A stretch of 64,000 nt of DNA from Bufo bufo (GCF_905171765.1 NC_053389.1:744931146-744995145); one strand, 5' to 3'. Shown: positions 23,184 through 34,775, counted from the stretch's first letter. A program made the numbers and translations. Notes: a model not told the origin generated them from the letters alone.

Positions 23184-23579
23184 TATAAATGGGCCATACA
23201 AAAAAATATGCTGAAAAGCTGTTACATGTAAAACCCCCTCCAAAGACAAGGGGGCACTGCCTCAGTCTGGAGAAGAAAAAGCTCAGTCTCCAGAAGCGTC
23301 AAAGCTTTTTCAGGATGTGATCACAGCAGGAACAGTGGACAGTTTTAAAAAGGGTTTAGATGTATTCTTAAAAGTAAATGACATTAATGCTTATGAAAAT
23401 GTGAAAAAATTTGAGTCTCACTTCCTTTTGGGATTCACGTCCCCACCTATCTCTTGGTTGAACGTGATGGACTTATGTCTTTTTTCAACCATATTAACTA
23501 TGTAACTACGGTATGTCACTATATAACTATCTCTAGAATCCTCCAAAGTTTTACTGTGAAAACGATGAAATGGCTTGAT

Positions 23580-24610
23580 CCATACTTGTCTTGATTACTA
23601 TAACTCCATATTAATCGGTCTTCCTCTTACTAAACTCCCCCCTCTCCAATCTATCATGAATACAGCAGCCAGGCTAGCCACAACTTCAATGTCCCACCCT
23701 GTGCCAATCATTGTATTGGTTGTCAATACATTATAGAATTCAATGGAACTAACTCTCATCCACAATGGTCTCCGCCCTACGCATGCTCTCTACTCTGCCT
23801 ATGAGCACATGATTTACGACTAACCACTGTTCTACTATTAACTCGAAACGCGTCAGTTATTTTGCCTCTTTTTACATGTAGTTTTATAGGATTTAAATAA
23901 ACAACTCCATTTTTTCAGAAAGAAGTGGTGCTAGATTTGCAATTATATTTCTCCAGCAACCACCAAAATCCAAACCTCTCACTCCGGTCTCCAAGACTTC
24001 TGTTGAGCTGCACCAGTTCTCTGAAATGCGCCACCTGGGGCGATTTGGTTAATTCTACTCCTACTGTTTTAGGCGAGCCTTAAAAAGATCTCTTTTATAG
24101 GTGGCTTATAACATCTCCTAATCTAATCTTCTGTATTCAGTCCCCCTTCAACAGGGGCATAACTACCATAGTGGCAGACCAGGGCAAGAGGGGGCCCAGT
24201 CTTAGTTGGGATTATCTCTTCTTCTACTGGGGGTAAAAACTTGGTCATCATGACTCTACCCTCTAAAGGAACAACTTTTAGCAAATAAGGCAGTGGAAAA
24301 ATGGCCCAAGGATCATTGAAAAGGGTTTAGGCAGAAACCCTTCTGTCCTTTGTAGGGGGCCTGCTTTGATCCTTGCTATGGGGCCCTTACTTCTCTATGT
24401 ACGCCACTGCCCTTCAAGATTATTCTTTAGAGCTTGATCCATCATCCAACAGTATCCACCTCACCCCATGCACTCAGAAGTACTACAGATATCGGCTGGT
24501 GTCCAGATCATGCAGCTTAATATCTACTCTCCTATTTTATTATTATATAAATAAAGATTATTATTAATGTAAATAAGATTATTATTATTATTAGTAGTAG
24601 TATTACTATT
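23580..24610 (+). pseudogene. L2-like LINE ORF2 end and 3' tail
   Basis: Around 23592-23700 a forward frame reads DYYNSILIGLPLTKLPPLQ then NTAARLATT, the DYCNSLLxGLP...LQxVQNAAARL block of L2/CR1-type LINEs. Coding similarity stops near 23820; 23830-23960 looks like a foreign insert with CTCGAAACGCGTCAG; LINE-like sequence resumes to 24144 and continues after a small hAT MITE. The 3' end at 24536-24600 is an ATT/TTA microsatellite-like tail, as in several LINE families. Stops throughout. Confidence 0.55.
24152..24409. mobile_element. Short hAT MITE with perfect 8-bp TSD
   Basis: CCCTTCAA occurs at 24144-24151 and 24410-24417. Ends are CAGGGGCATAACTACCATAG and the inverse of CAGTGGCGTACATAGAG. 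At 258 bp it is too short to code. A related right end (CTATGGGGCCC...TGTACGCCCCTG) occurs near 20838-20875 inside the larger hAT at 19444-21285. Confidence 0.9.
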
Positions 24611-26514
24611 ATTTATCTACCAAGAGGGCTGTAGTTCCCCAAAAGTACGAGTCAAGTTGTGACTGCCACCACTACACATCCTTTGTCTAGGAAACTAGAC
24701 AACCTAGAGTAGCTGCTGATCTCTTATTCTGTTGCTATCACTATACAGTTTGTACAGTATACAGCACTGACATTGATTATGCCCGGAAAATGGACCTTTA
24801 TTAATGAGACATAAGCCATATATGTGTCTTGTATTTTTCTTATAAATGTGTTTAGAAAATGTTCAAGGTTACAAACCCTATGATCTCTGAAGCATCTAAT
24901 AAAAAGTTTTGACACTGTTAATGCTTTTCCTTTGCTTGTCACTCGGTTTAGATAATGCAATTTCCCAGAATCCAGCTTAGTCACATCACAAATCAAATCT
25001 CCAAATCGCAACATGAAAAGACTGTCTGCTTATTGTTTGTATATTTTTACCCATAGCTAAGGCAGCGGGAAACCTCTATCATCATATTTAATAATCTTTC
25101 CTTACTGCTGCTTTGTGGCTTTATTAATGCAACAGTGAGCAATATTTTGTAGAATAAAAGAGCAAGAGCTACACATGAATGTTCCATACCTCTCTGGGTT
25201 AAGTGGGTTGACATCTGCAACTAGCCCTGCGGGAGGGATTTTGTGCACAGGTAAATATGAAGTGTTTTCCAACAAAGAGCCCTCATGATTTATTGCTATT
25301 CTTCACTGACTCTTGACTCTTTTGTGAATTTTCTTCATATCTTTTATATAAGTAGGTGCTATTATGAATGGTCACTTCACATTATCTCATGATGCTACGG
25401 GAAATGGTGGCCTGGAGACCCTGATAGGTTCCTAGTCTTCTTTCTCCCCCAGTTAAACACCTCCTGTTTCTTTTCCCTCCATCCTCCCAATAATCACCTC
25501 TTATTTTTACTCACGATGCCTTCCATCTACAACCCAAGCAATTTCAAGATTTCATTAGGGCTTCACCTCTCACTTTGGGCCTTAACTTTATATCTGGTGT
25601 TCATGAATTCTGTGTGTTAGTACTGTTTAAGATGTTTGCTGTACTCTACCATCTCTGGTAGTCCCATAGAGAATGAATGGTGCAGCAGTGTGCGTCTACG
25701 ATTATTACGTTATTCTTTCCAGGGACTCCTGGATCTAATGATCGGTGGGGTTCTGAGTGGTCTGACCTCTACCGATCAGATACTTACCGCTTATCTTGTG
25801 GATATGTGATTAATTCTTTTAGTGGGACAACCCCTTTAAAATAGGATGGCCATCACAAAAAGCAGGTCCTTCCTGAAAACTTATACAGCTTCCATGCATT
25901 GTCATAATGGCTTTATGAGACTCCTTGTGTAGAAGTAATGTCTAAAGGAGAGTACCCGAGCATACATGAAGTCTGTAGGAGCATGTATTAAGGTACAGTT
26001 GTGTAAGTGGCATTTTGGCTCTGCACAAAACTAAACAGTAATACAGCTGTGTGTGTAGCAGTCCTATAATTTAATATATGAATGAAGATGTAAGAAGCAT
26101 TTTAGAAGAAAATGTGGGCTAAGGTGGTATATTTGCATGCCTAAGTAGTAGGCATTAGTTTATTGAGAAGATATTGTTGAATTAGTTCCCTTTTAAATCG
26201 GTAGATAACAGCAACATCCCTTCTTTCATCTGATAGTCCAAATTTACAGAGATATACAGTGATCACCATAGTTCAGAGAGAAGCTAGACACAATGTAGAT
26301 ATGGTTGAATCTGAGCTCAATAAGCTTCTCTGTCTGACAGCTCGCAACACGTTTATTTTATGAAAACACAATACAAAAAGTAATGAATCATCATTATACA
26401 TGTCATTCTGCAGAATAACTTTGCAAATCATTATGAAACAGTTAGTTCAGCATAAATATATTTTAGCTACATATGAATATTTTACTTACGTGTACATGTG
26501 AATACATTAATTAT
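24611..26514. other. Unassigned DNA with one MITE end
   Basis: No gene recognised. 24720-25170 is complex AT-rich sequence without repeats and is a candidate conserved block. 25640-25842 ends in GTGGGACAACCCCTTTAA, the typical inverted end of a TTAA MITE, but I found no left partner, so it is a truncated copy. The rest holds nothing I can name. Confidence 0.45.
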
Positions 26515-27255
26515 TGTAAGGGATCGCTCTCTCTCTCAGGGGTCGCAATCACAGACTTCTCCTCTGACAATGGTGTTCAAGTCCAAAAGGTGCTTTATTT
26601 TGGCACTTCAACACAATCACACTCATAAACATCGAAAATAAACACCTACCTAATACATGAGTTGTCTCTACCTCACCTACGGTATAGAGGCCATTCACAC
26701 ACAGGATTATCCCTGGCTTCCTCAGCCATATATGGTCCAGCAGCCTCCAGGCTGTGACCAAACCAGCACTAATGGGGGGAGATGGTCTAGAAGTCCTCCT
26801 GACTCTGACCGTGCAACCTTCTTTCCGTAGGCGTTGCTGGGCCCCCCAAACTTCAGGCTTTACAAAGCCTCATGGCCCCTCAGTCCTCCTGGCTGAGACC
26901 ACACAGAGCCTCTCGGGCTCCCCTCTCTCTCAGGCTTCCTCAGCCTTTCTCCCTCAAAGTCATACATAGAGGGTTGTTTTATCCCTCCTTGAGTACAGCA
27001 GCAGGCCTCACCTGCGTTTAGCTCTGGAAAAAGACAATACATGTAGTGGAAGGGTGTGGACTGGCAAATCCCACTACCAAACCTATCCCCCAGTCCACAT
27101 GAAATCCAGCCCAGAACAACATCTAGACAAAACTGTCTCAGCAAACTACACTTTGCTGAAACCACTGCAGCTTTCTGGATTTCAGTTATCTCACCCAGAG
27201 GTATCTGGGTGGGATATACACGCATCCCAGCACTTATACTGTACACATCACAACA
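26515..27255 (-). repeat. Possible solo LTR
   Basis: The segment starts TGTAAGGGATCG and ends CATCACAACA, giving TG...CA ends, and on the minus strand has AATAAA (26593-26598) near the 3' end, as in the chromovirus LTR. The interior has C/T-rich repeats (CTCAGCCTTTC, CCTCCTGGCTGAGACC). However, flanks ATTAT and TTCTG do not match as a target duplication, so the limits or the identity may be wrong. Confidence 0.35.
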
Positions 27256-27821
27256 TTCTGTAAATATACTGGAAGTCTGTCCTTTGAATCTGGTTACTCA
27301 TCAACCCCCACCACTAGATACATGTCCAGGTTGGGACTTTCAGGCAAACCTACTCTTTTGTAGGACAAGATGTATTCAAGTGACCTTCTCTGTTACAGAT
27401 ACCATGAATTTGAATAATCTTTTTCTGCTACATCAGAGAGTGTCCTGGATTATTTTATCACAATAATAAACAAGGAATTTGGGTGTAAATAAATCCATAA
27501 AAATGAATGGATCAAAATCTGTTGATAAAATATGAAAAACGGGCAGTATGTAATGTACTTATTTCCATATAAGACTGTTTTTTATAGTCCTTCCTATATT
27601 TAAAGCTCTAATACAGGAAGTCCAAATATGGTGCAATCTGTGATGGAAATCTTTGCAGACCCTATCAGTGATTATTTTTTTTTATTTCATCCCAACTTTG
27701 TATATTCAGTAAGCCGTATTGCTTGTCCAGCAACCAATTGACTTCAGGTCTGGATGGTCACCATGCGAGCATATGAACCGCCGCTCTATACATTCCCATT
27801 CATTCTCTGTGGCAGTGGTCC
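27256..27821. other. Unassigned DNA
   Basis: No gene or transposon boundary recognised before the hAT end at 27822. Confidence 0.4.
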
Positions 27822-27990
27822 CCAACCTTTTTTGCACCAAGGACCAGTTTCATGTAAGACAATTTTTCCAGGGACCGGGTGGGGTGGGGGGGTTCTGGGG
27901 CGGGGCTTAGGGGGTGGGCGGGGTTTATGGGGGTGCTGGTCGACGCTGACTGATTCATGCGCACGACAAATTACAAGGTGCATATTAAAA
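27822..27990. mobile_element. hAT-type terminal fragment, G-rich
   Basis: CAGTGGTCCCCAACCTTTTT followed by GCACCAAGGACC resembles the terminal repeat of Tip100/Zaphod-like hAT transposons. It continues into a G-rich run (27880-27940) with several GGGG tracts. No right end is found before the Tc1/mariner element, so it is a fragment. Confidence 0.5.
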
Positions 27991-27992
27991 TA

Positions 27993-29554
27993 CAGGGAGT
28001 GCAGAATTATTAGACAAGTTGTATTTTTGAGGATTAATTTTATTATTGAACAACAACCATGTTCTCAATGAACCCAAAAAACTCATTAATATCAAAGCTG
28101 AATATTTTTGGAAGTAGTTTTTAGTTTGTTTTTAGTTTTAGCTATTTTAGGGGATATCTGTGTGTGCAGGTGACTATTACTGTGCATAATTATTAGGCAA
28201 CTTAACAAAAAACAAATATATATCCATTTCAATTATTTATTTTTACCAGTGAAACCAATAGAACATCTCAACATTCACAAATATACATTTCTGACATTCA
28301 AAAACAAAACAAAAACAAATCAGTGACCAATATAGCCACCTTTCTTTGCAAGGACACTCAAAAGCCTGCCATCCATGGATTCTGTCAGTGTTTTGATCTG
28401 TTCACCATCAACATTGCGTGCAGCAGCAACCACAGCCTCCCAGACACTGTTCAGAGAGGTGTACTGTTTTCCCTCCTTGTAAATCTCACATTTGATGATG
28501 GACCACAGGTTCTCAATGGGGTTCAGATCAGGTGAACAAGGAGGCCATGTCATTAGATTTTCTTCTTTTATACCCTTTCTTGCCAGCCACGCTGTGGAGT
28601 ACTTGGACGCGTGTGATGGAGCATTGTCCTGCATGAAAATCCTGTTTTTCTTGAAGGATGCAGACTTCTTCCTGTACCACTGCTTGAAGAAGGTGTCTTC
28701 CAGAAACTGGCAGTAGGACTGGGAGTTGAGCTTGACTCCATCCTCAACCCGAAAAGGCCCCACAAGCTCATCTTTGATGATACCAGCCCAAACCAGTACT
28801 CCACCTCCACCTTGCTGGCGTCTGAGTCGGACTGGAGCTCTCTGCCCTTTACCAATCCAGCCACGGGCCCATCCATCTGGCCCATCAAGACTCACTCTCA
28901 TTTCATCAGTCCATAAAACCTTAGAAAAATCAGTCTTGAGATATTTCTTGGCCCAGTCTTGACGTTTCAGCTTGTGTGTCTTGTTCAGTGGTGGTCGTCT
29001 TTCAGCCTTTCTTACCTTGGCCATGTCTCTGAGTATTGCACACCTTGTGCTTTTGGGCACTCCAGTGATGTTGCAGCTCTGAAATATGGCCAAACTGGTG
29101 GCAAGTGGCATCTTGGCAGCTGCACGCTTGACTTTTCTCAGTTCATGGGCAGTTATTTTGCGCCTTGGTTTTTCCACACGCTTCTTGCGACCCTGTTGAC
29201 TATTTTGAATGAAACGCTTGATTGTTCGATGATCACGCTTCAGAAGCTTTGCAATTTTAAGAGTGCTGCATCCCTCTGCAAGATATCTCACTATTTTTGA
29301 CTTTTCTGAGCCTGTCAAGTCCTTCTTTTGACCCATTTTGCCAAAGGAAAGGAAGTTGCCTAATAATTATGCACACCTAATATAGGGTGTTGATGTCATT
29401 AGACCACACCCCTTCTCATTACAGAGATGCACATCACCTAATATGCTTAATTGGTAGTAGGCTTTCGAGCCTATACAGCTTGGAGTAAGACAACATGCAT
29501 AAAGAGGATGATGTGGCCAAAATACTCATTTGCCTAATAATTCTGCACGCAGTG
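27993..29554 (-). mobile_element. Complete DD38E Tc1/mariner (Intruder-type) transposon
   Basis: TA duplications flank the element (27991-27992 and 29555-29556). Outer ends are CAGGGAGTGCAGAATTATTA on the left and the inverse of CACTGCGTGCAGAATTATTA on the right. Inner copies GCATAATTATTAGGCAACTT (28185-28204) and its inverse (29352-29373) give the two-repeats-per-end layout typical of Tc1-like elements. It is 1562 bp and encodes one uninterrupted transposase. It is structurally complete, though the left end has base changes relative to the right. Confidence 0.92.
28320..29336 (-). CDS. Intact DD38E Tc1/mariner transposase, 338 aa
   Basis: This enzyme would bind the element's terminal repeats and catalyse cut-and-paste at TA sites in the nucleus. 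The N-terminal ~110 residues hold two helix-turn-helix modules: GCSTLKIAKLLKRDHRTIKR at 22-41, and about 81-108 (SLAIFQSCNITGVPKST). A basic linker GRKKRVEKPRRK at 49-60 fits an AT-hook/nuclear-localisation role. Catalytic residues are D144 (LWTDEMR), D237 (FMQDNAP) and E276 (LNPIENLW). The last two are separated by 38 residues, not the 34 of classical Tc1, matching the DD38E 'Intruder' group. The glycine-rich GGGGVLVWAG box lies at 176-185. Length is normal for the superfamily, no stop or frameshift is present, and the start is the first ATG after the inner terminal repeat. Activity is plausible but untested. Confidence 0.93.
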   Translation of the reverse strand: MGQKKDLTGSEKSKIVRYLAEGCSTLKIAKLLKRDHRTIKRFIQNSQQGRKKRVEKPRRKITAHELRKVKRAAAKMPLATSLAIFQSCNITGVPKSTRCAILRDMAKVRKAERRPPLNKTHKLKRQDWAKKYLKTDFSKVLWTDEMRVSLDGPDGWARGWIGKGQRAPVRLRRQQGGGGVLVWAGIIKDELVGPFRVEDGVKLNSQSYCQFLEDTFFKQWYRKKSASFKKNRIFMQDNAPSHASKYSTAWLARKGIKEENLMTWPPCSPDLNPIENLWSIIKCEIYKEGKQYTSLNSVWEAVVAAARNVDGEQIKTLTESMDGRLLSVLAKKGGYIGH

Positions 29555-29599
29555 TATATAACGATTACATTTATTATTTAAATGTGACTCCAAAAAAAA

Positions 29600-30245
29600 A
29601 GTATTGCAACACCAATTCGATACCATGAAAAAAAAAAAAATACTCACATGTTAACCTCATGTTGCATGGGGTTAACGTGTTAGTATTTTTAAATTTTTAC
29701 TTTTTGCAAAGTATCAATTGCCCATCATGTGAGGAGGTACTTGATGGGGTCACTTACTATTAATGTGAAGCAAATACAGGTCTAAATTGATAAAGCCTTG
29801 TGCCTCATATTAATAGTAACACCAGCAAGTACTTCCTGACATAATGGACATTGAGCAGCATGGGGTTAATGTGTAGGCTGGTGTTGGGTCCTACAGTATG
29901 ATAAGGCTACTGGCTATTAATATGAGGCACATGGAGTCTAAATTGATGAAACCATGTGCCACATATTAATAGCAACCTCGTCAAGTACCCCGCTTAACAT
30001 AATGGACAACATGGGGTTAATGGCATCAGGTACCTGCTGTTAATATGAGGCACATTGTTTTATCAATTTGGACCTGCATGTGCCTCACATTAATAGTAAG
30101 AAACCTCATTATGTGTACCTCATATTAATGGTAACCCAATGTTGCCCATTATTTGATGATGTGCTTGGGGGCCACATACTTTTAATCTGAGGTACATGGG
30201 AGTACTAATGTAATAGCACCATGTACCTCAGATTAATAATAGGTG
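29600..30245. repeat. Serial array of five related hairpins
   Basis: Five inverted repeats follow one another with centres near 29663, 29786, 29943, 30067 and 30209, about 123-157 bp apart. Four share the stem TTAATATGAGGCACATG and its inverse around loops of roughly 20 bases, two of which contain TCTAAATTGAT. The best stem, 29912-29934 with 29952-29973, is about 22 bp with one mismatch. Spacers repeat CATGGGGTTAA. There is no coding sequence and no recognisable transposon end. Confidence 0.8.
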
Positions 30246-32314
30246 ACCCCATCTGTGGGACAGTGTGTGGGTACCTGCGCTTTTCAGATCACTAATGGCT
30301 GCTGGGACTGGTCTGAGAACAGAGGCTGCCGTTTGCCGAGCACACTAGCTGAGACGGTGCAGCGGTAAACCCTCCTCCTACTTTAATATTAGACATATTC
30401 ATTGGTGGCAGTGGTGCGGCGCCTCAGAGCCCGCTCATTGTATTGGGCTCTGCAGCGGCCGTGTCATGGGAGGGAGGGATTCCCTGTCCAAAGTCTCTGG
30501 TCTGTCTACATAACAATTCAGCAATTGTCCTGGCATGTTGCATAGCAACAGTCATTCCATATATCAGGTGACCACAGCAAATCCCCAACATCCTGTGTGG
30601 TCTGCTGCTGTCAAAGAGAGATCTTTCAGGGCACATCATGTTGTCCATAGATGATGTATTTCTATTGTCATATGGTTAGTTATATATTCCAAAAGAGATG
30701 CTCTATACCTCATCTGTTACAGGACTCAGAGGCAAAGATACTGCTTCCTGGCAAGGCAAATCAATGAGATTTTCACAAGCAATACATCATTTCATAGTTA
30801 GGTTAGATAGGTTATGATGGGCGTTAAGTTGGAGTTTAATTATACTGAATTCTATAAAGAGTTCAACATCATCTGCACTATACTATTATGCCAATGAGCT
30901 TCAATTACTTGCTCTTCTAACCCTTTTAATTCTAGGACATAGCCAAACATACACATACATTTTGAGTCTTTACTGTATCTTTAATTTATTGGGCTCAGAG
31001 GTAAGAATCGAGAGTCATTTCAACTGATTCATATATCTATAGGTGGATTTTATGAAATTCCTGTATTTTAGTTGTCCCTGGGGCTCCTTGACTCGGTGAA
31101 TTTCTGTCAATATTGTTTTTAGGTCATAGCTGGTTGGAAGCCTGGATCTAGAAAAAAACAAAACAAAGCCACTCTTGGACACTAGAGGGCACAGTGACTC
31201 TACCATTCAACTTTGTTCAACACATTCTCCCAAATAGACTTTCTGCTAATAAAAGACCATCAACATATTTTGACATTTTTAAAGCAGAAGTCAGACTTGT
31301 AACCAGTTCGGCACAAAAGAATAGTAGTCTTTTAGTAGAACTTCTTACCACAACCATACATTATCTTACTAAAACAAAACTTAGGGGTAGGTGACTACTG
31401 TATTCTGCTAATTTAGTGAAGACATGGCATGGATGATAAAGGATTAACTCCTTAACATATATGATAAATAGTTCCTCTATACAAAGAGGTAGCAGAGCTC
31501 AGCTTTTTTTCAGTGAAGCAGAGCTGAATTTGCTTAGGGCAGCAAAGCTGAGTTTGCTTACAATATCACATTGTTATTTTTTTTGTAATCCCAAAAACCT
31601 TTTGTAAAAATCCATAGAAATATCTCTCCAATATGAATGATTTGAGACATAGTCATGTCACCCATCTTTCTCAAAAGAAATGTTTCTAAAACTGCTTCCA
31701 TCAACACCACATGGTCTTGTAAACTGAGGATTTTCTCCAACCACAAGAAGTATGTCATGCCCTAACGGGACAGAGAATAGACTAGGTATGACACATTCTC
31801 TGTGGCTGCTGTAAACCCGGAGACCAGGAGCTGTATAGGAGGTGCACTCACATCTAGATCCTGGCGCCCACTGCCATATGAGGGCAGAATTACCATAAAT
31901 GGCTCTTGAATGTTGGGAGAACACTCATAGATTTTGCATCAAGGCCTAGGAGTGTTAGGCTTCGCTGGAGGGGAGAACTCTAAATCATGCCTAGAGATTC
32001 TCTTAGGTCCTCAAGTATTGAAGAATACATCTACAGCTTATTGGGTTTGCAATTATGTTGATTCAGGTTTTTTTAATTTGACTTGCAGCAATATTCATAT
32101 CGTATAACGTTTTCAGCACTCAGGCCTTCTTCAGATACTGTACATGATAAAACATGGAGAGAGACATCTTTGAAAATGTATCCCAAACATAATCACCATG
32201 ATTCAGTACAAATAATATCGTATATATTAACAGCATAACAAAACATGATAAAGGAGATAGACAGATACGGTATATCAGATTCTAGATAACTGTTACATCA
32301 CAGAAACATGTATA
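30246..32314. other. Unassigned DNA with a hammerhead-like motif near the right end
   Basis: No gene recognised; open frames are short and unmatched. On the minus strand, 32134-32109 reads CTGAAGA, a short putative stem and GAAAAC, a degenerate hammerhead-like core in an AT-rich repeat of the type that accompanies Penelope-like or retrozyme sequences. 30650-31430 shows no repeat structure. Confidence 0.4.
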
Positions 32315-32399
32315 CAGGGCCGGCTCCAGGTTCATGTGGGCCCTTGGGCGATAAATCCCAGTGGGCCCCCATGAGGCATTTTTTTACATTGACATGTCC

Positions 32400-32990
32400 C
32401 CCTGTGGCTCCTACACGGTATAATGACCCCCAGTGGCCCCTATACAGTATAATGACTACTAGTGGCCCTTCACACAGTATAATGAACCCCCAATTCCCCC
32501 CCCACTGTATAATGACCACCTGTGGCCCTGCATTCAGAATAATAACCCCCAGTCGCCCCCATTTAGAATAATGACCCCCAGTAGCCCCCACACTGGGGGA
32601 ATACTGTATGGAGGGGGCTCTGGGGGTATTTATACTGAATGGAGGGTCATAGATGATCATTACTAAATGGGGGACACTGGGGGTCATTATACTATGTAAA
32701 GGGCCCTCACAGTATAATGACCCCACAGTGACCCTCCATTCAGAATAATGACCCCCAGTCGCCCCCACACTGGGGGTTATACTGTATGGAGGGGGCACGA
32801 GGGGTTATTATATTTAATGGGGGATCTGGTGGTCATTATGCAAAATGGAGGGTCAATGGGGATCATTATACTAAATGGGGGGCACTGGGAGTCATTATAC
32901 TGTGTAAGGGACCCTCACAGTGTGATGAATGACCCCCCAGTGGCCCCCTCACATACCTATCATTGCAGGGGAGCTGGTGGTCCTGTCATT
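32400..32990. repeat. Minisatellite of AGTATAATGACCCCCAGTGG units
   Basis: Irregular units of about 32-40 bp repeat TATAATGACCCCCAGTGGCC, first on the forward strand (32400-32600), then partly as the inverse (GGGGGTCATTATACT, 32625-32905) with a short return between. Open frames with repetitive P/T/Y or G/I/L content over this block are repeat artefacts. Confidence 0.8.
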
Positions 32991-33755
32991 CACTAACCGC
33001 AGCTCCCTGCGCTCCTTCTCTCCTCCGGCCGCTGCAGCAGTGAGCCAGGCCTGGAGGAGAGAAGGAGATGTGCAGTGATGGAGCTAGAACTGACTGGGCC
33101 CCACAGCGAAATTTAGTACGCCCCCCTCCCCCCCAATGTGTGTTCACATTACGTTTTTCCTATCGGTTTGATGTATACACATGTGCAGCGCTCCACGTTT
33201 TTGTATCCTGCAGAGTCAAGTAAAAAATGCCTACGTTAACGTATATGTTTTTTTACCATGGAACTGTATGGTGAACGGACGCCACTGTACGGCATCAGTC
33301 TGAGGCATCTGTCAATGCATACATTTTCAGTATGCATTAAATGGATGGCAAAAATGTGATGTGAACCCAGCCCTAGTGTCAGAATAAGCAGCAGTACACA
33401 GCGGAGCAGCGTGGCGGAGAGGGGAGGCCACCATGTACTGACAGAGCGCTACCTGGTCCTGGTGGTCAGGGGTGAGGACTGTGCTTCCCAAGGATCATTT
33501 TCTACTGGGAAATACAGGGCACAGTATAATACACTAGAATCTATATAATATAAAGATATTAGCCCCACCCCCCGAATAATCATACGATTAGGGGGTCATT
33601 TATTATATAGAAATACGTCTATATTAGGCGTATTTCTGACACAGATGTGGCGCAAAGGTCCTTAACACCGCAATCTGTATCTTTTCCCGCTCATGCCAGG
33701 TCTAAAAAAAGTGGTGTGGGCAGAAAGGGATACAGTTATGGCCATCCAGTTATTG

Positions 33756-33850
33756 GATACCACCGCCATATAGTGATAACACCGCCATATAGTGATAACA
33801 CCGCCATATAGTGATAACACCGCCATACAAGGATAAAACCACCATACAGT
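33756..33850. repeat. 19-bp tandem repeat, about 4-5 copies
   Basis: CACCGCCATATAGTGATAA repeats exactly three times and then twice with changes (CACCGCCATACAAGGATAA, CACCATACAGTGACC). Confidence 0.9.
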
Positions 33851-34775
33851 GACCGGATAAAAGGGTATATGAGGGCATAGTACAGGGAATGACTATGGGC
33901 ACTGCACAGAGTGTGGTAAGAGGGCACAATGCAGGGTATAAAGGGGCACAGTACGGGGTGGGGGGCACAGTCACATGACCCTGTGATGTTAGAAGGTCCT
34001 TATGGTGAATGCGGTTCAGATGCCACCATAATGAGAGGCAGAGGAGTGAGACAGGGGCCCGGGGCCCTGGATGGACAGGAGGGGTGGACACAGCAAGTAG
34101 GTTGAAGGGGCTCTGAGGGGGATTCATACAAGTAGTGGCAGGAGGTCTGTGCAGGGCAGCAATAGGAGATAGGAGGGTGGGACAGGAGCTCTGGATACAT
34201 GAGGGAGGAAAGGAGACGGCAGGGGCTCCATAAGGGTGATATAGGACAGGATATGGGGGGGGGGCAGGTGTCATGGAGACAATCAGCTTAATAAAACAGT
34301 AACACAACTAAATAGAATGAAGCAGCAGTGTCCCCCCCCCCCCCCCTTTCCTTCTGTCCCACAGAGAAGAGACAGTCACAGTGCAGACTCACAGACTGTC
34401 TCCACACTTCTCTGCTCCAGCTCCAGCCGTGCGGTCTCTCTCCAGGCAGCTCAGGCAGCGTGTGTCCTGTGTAGAGGGGGCGTGTCCTGAGTCTCTGCAG
34501 CTCAGGGGGCCCACCAAAGGGGTACTGCGTATGTGAAAGGACAGCAGTGAGAGCTCCCATCTGTATTGATGGAAGTGCTCATAGCAGCTCAGTGGGCCCC
34601 CCCAGGAGCATTGGGCCCCGGCACTTGCCCGGGGATGCCGGGTTATGACGCCGGCCCTGCATGTATATAACAAGTGGAGTCATCAACTGAGGAGACAACT
34701 TAAGAGGACCAAGCTGGAAGTTTACAAGGTATACTTTTCTCGTAGGTAGACCAAGGTTAGAAATGACCATGTCTG

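Larger units (their letters stand above)
22166..23512 (+). pseudogene. CR1-like LINE ORF2 C-terminus and 3' end, split by a mariner
   Basis: The frame at 22166-22433 gives LIEKDLGVLVDGRLN, ILSCIKRGMDSW and LPLYKALLRPHLEYAVQFW, the conserved C-terminal part of CR1 reverse transcriptases. After further frame changes and the mariner insertion (22549-23183), 23186-23505 continues with DVITAGTVDSFKKGLDVFL and a degraded final segment ending before TTAACTATGTAAC at about 23505, the usual CR1-type 3' terminus. Stops and shifts mean it is inactive. The copy is 5'-truncated, as expected for target-primed insertion. Confidence 0.8.
32315..34659. mobile_element. Large non-autonomous hAT element, CAGGGCCGG family, 8-bp TSD
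   Basis: CATGTATA is duplicated at 32307-32314 and 34660-34667. Ends are CAGGGCCGGCTCCAGG and the inverse of CAGGGCCGGCGTCATAAC, followed by GTGGGCCCTTGGGCGA-type sequence. The 2.3-kb interior codes for nothing recognisable and carries two tandem arrays. It is the longer relative of the element at 19444-21285. Confidence 0.9.

Noticed and set aside
26515..27255. Definite solo LTR
   Set aside because: TG...CA ends and AATAAA are suggestive, but the flanking pentamers do not match; retained only as a low-confidence repeat.
29600..30245. CRISPR-like array
   Set aside because: Repeats are imperfect inverted pairs with varying spacing in a vertebrate-type genome, with no direct-repeat/spacer pattern and no cas genes.
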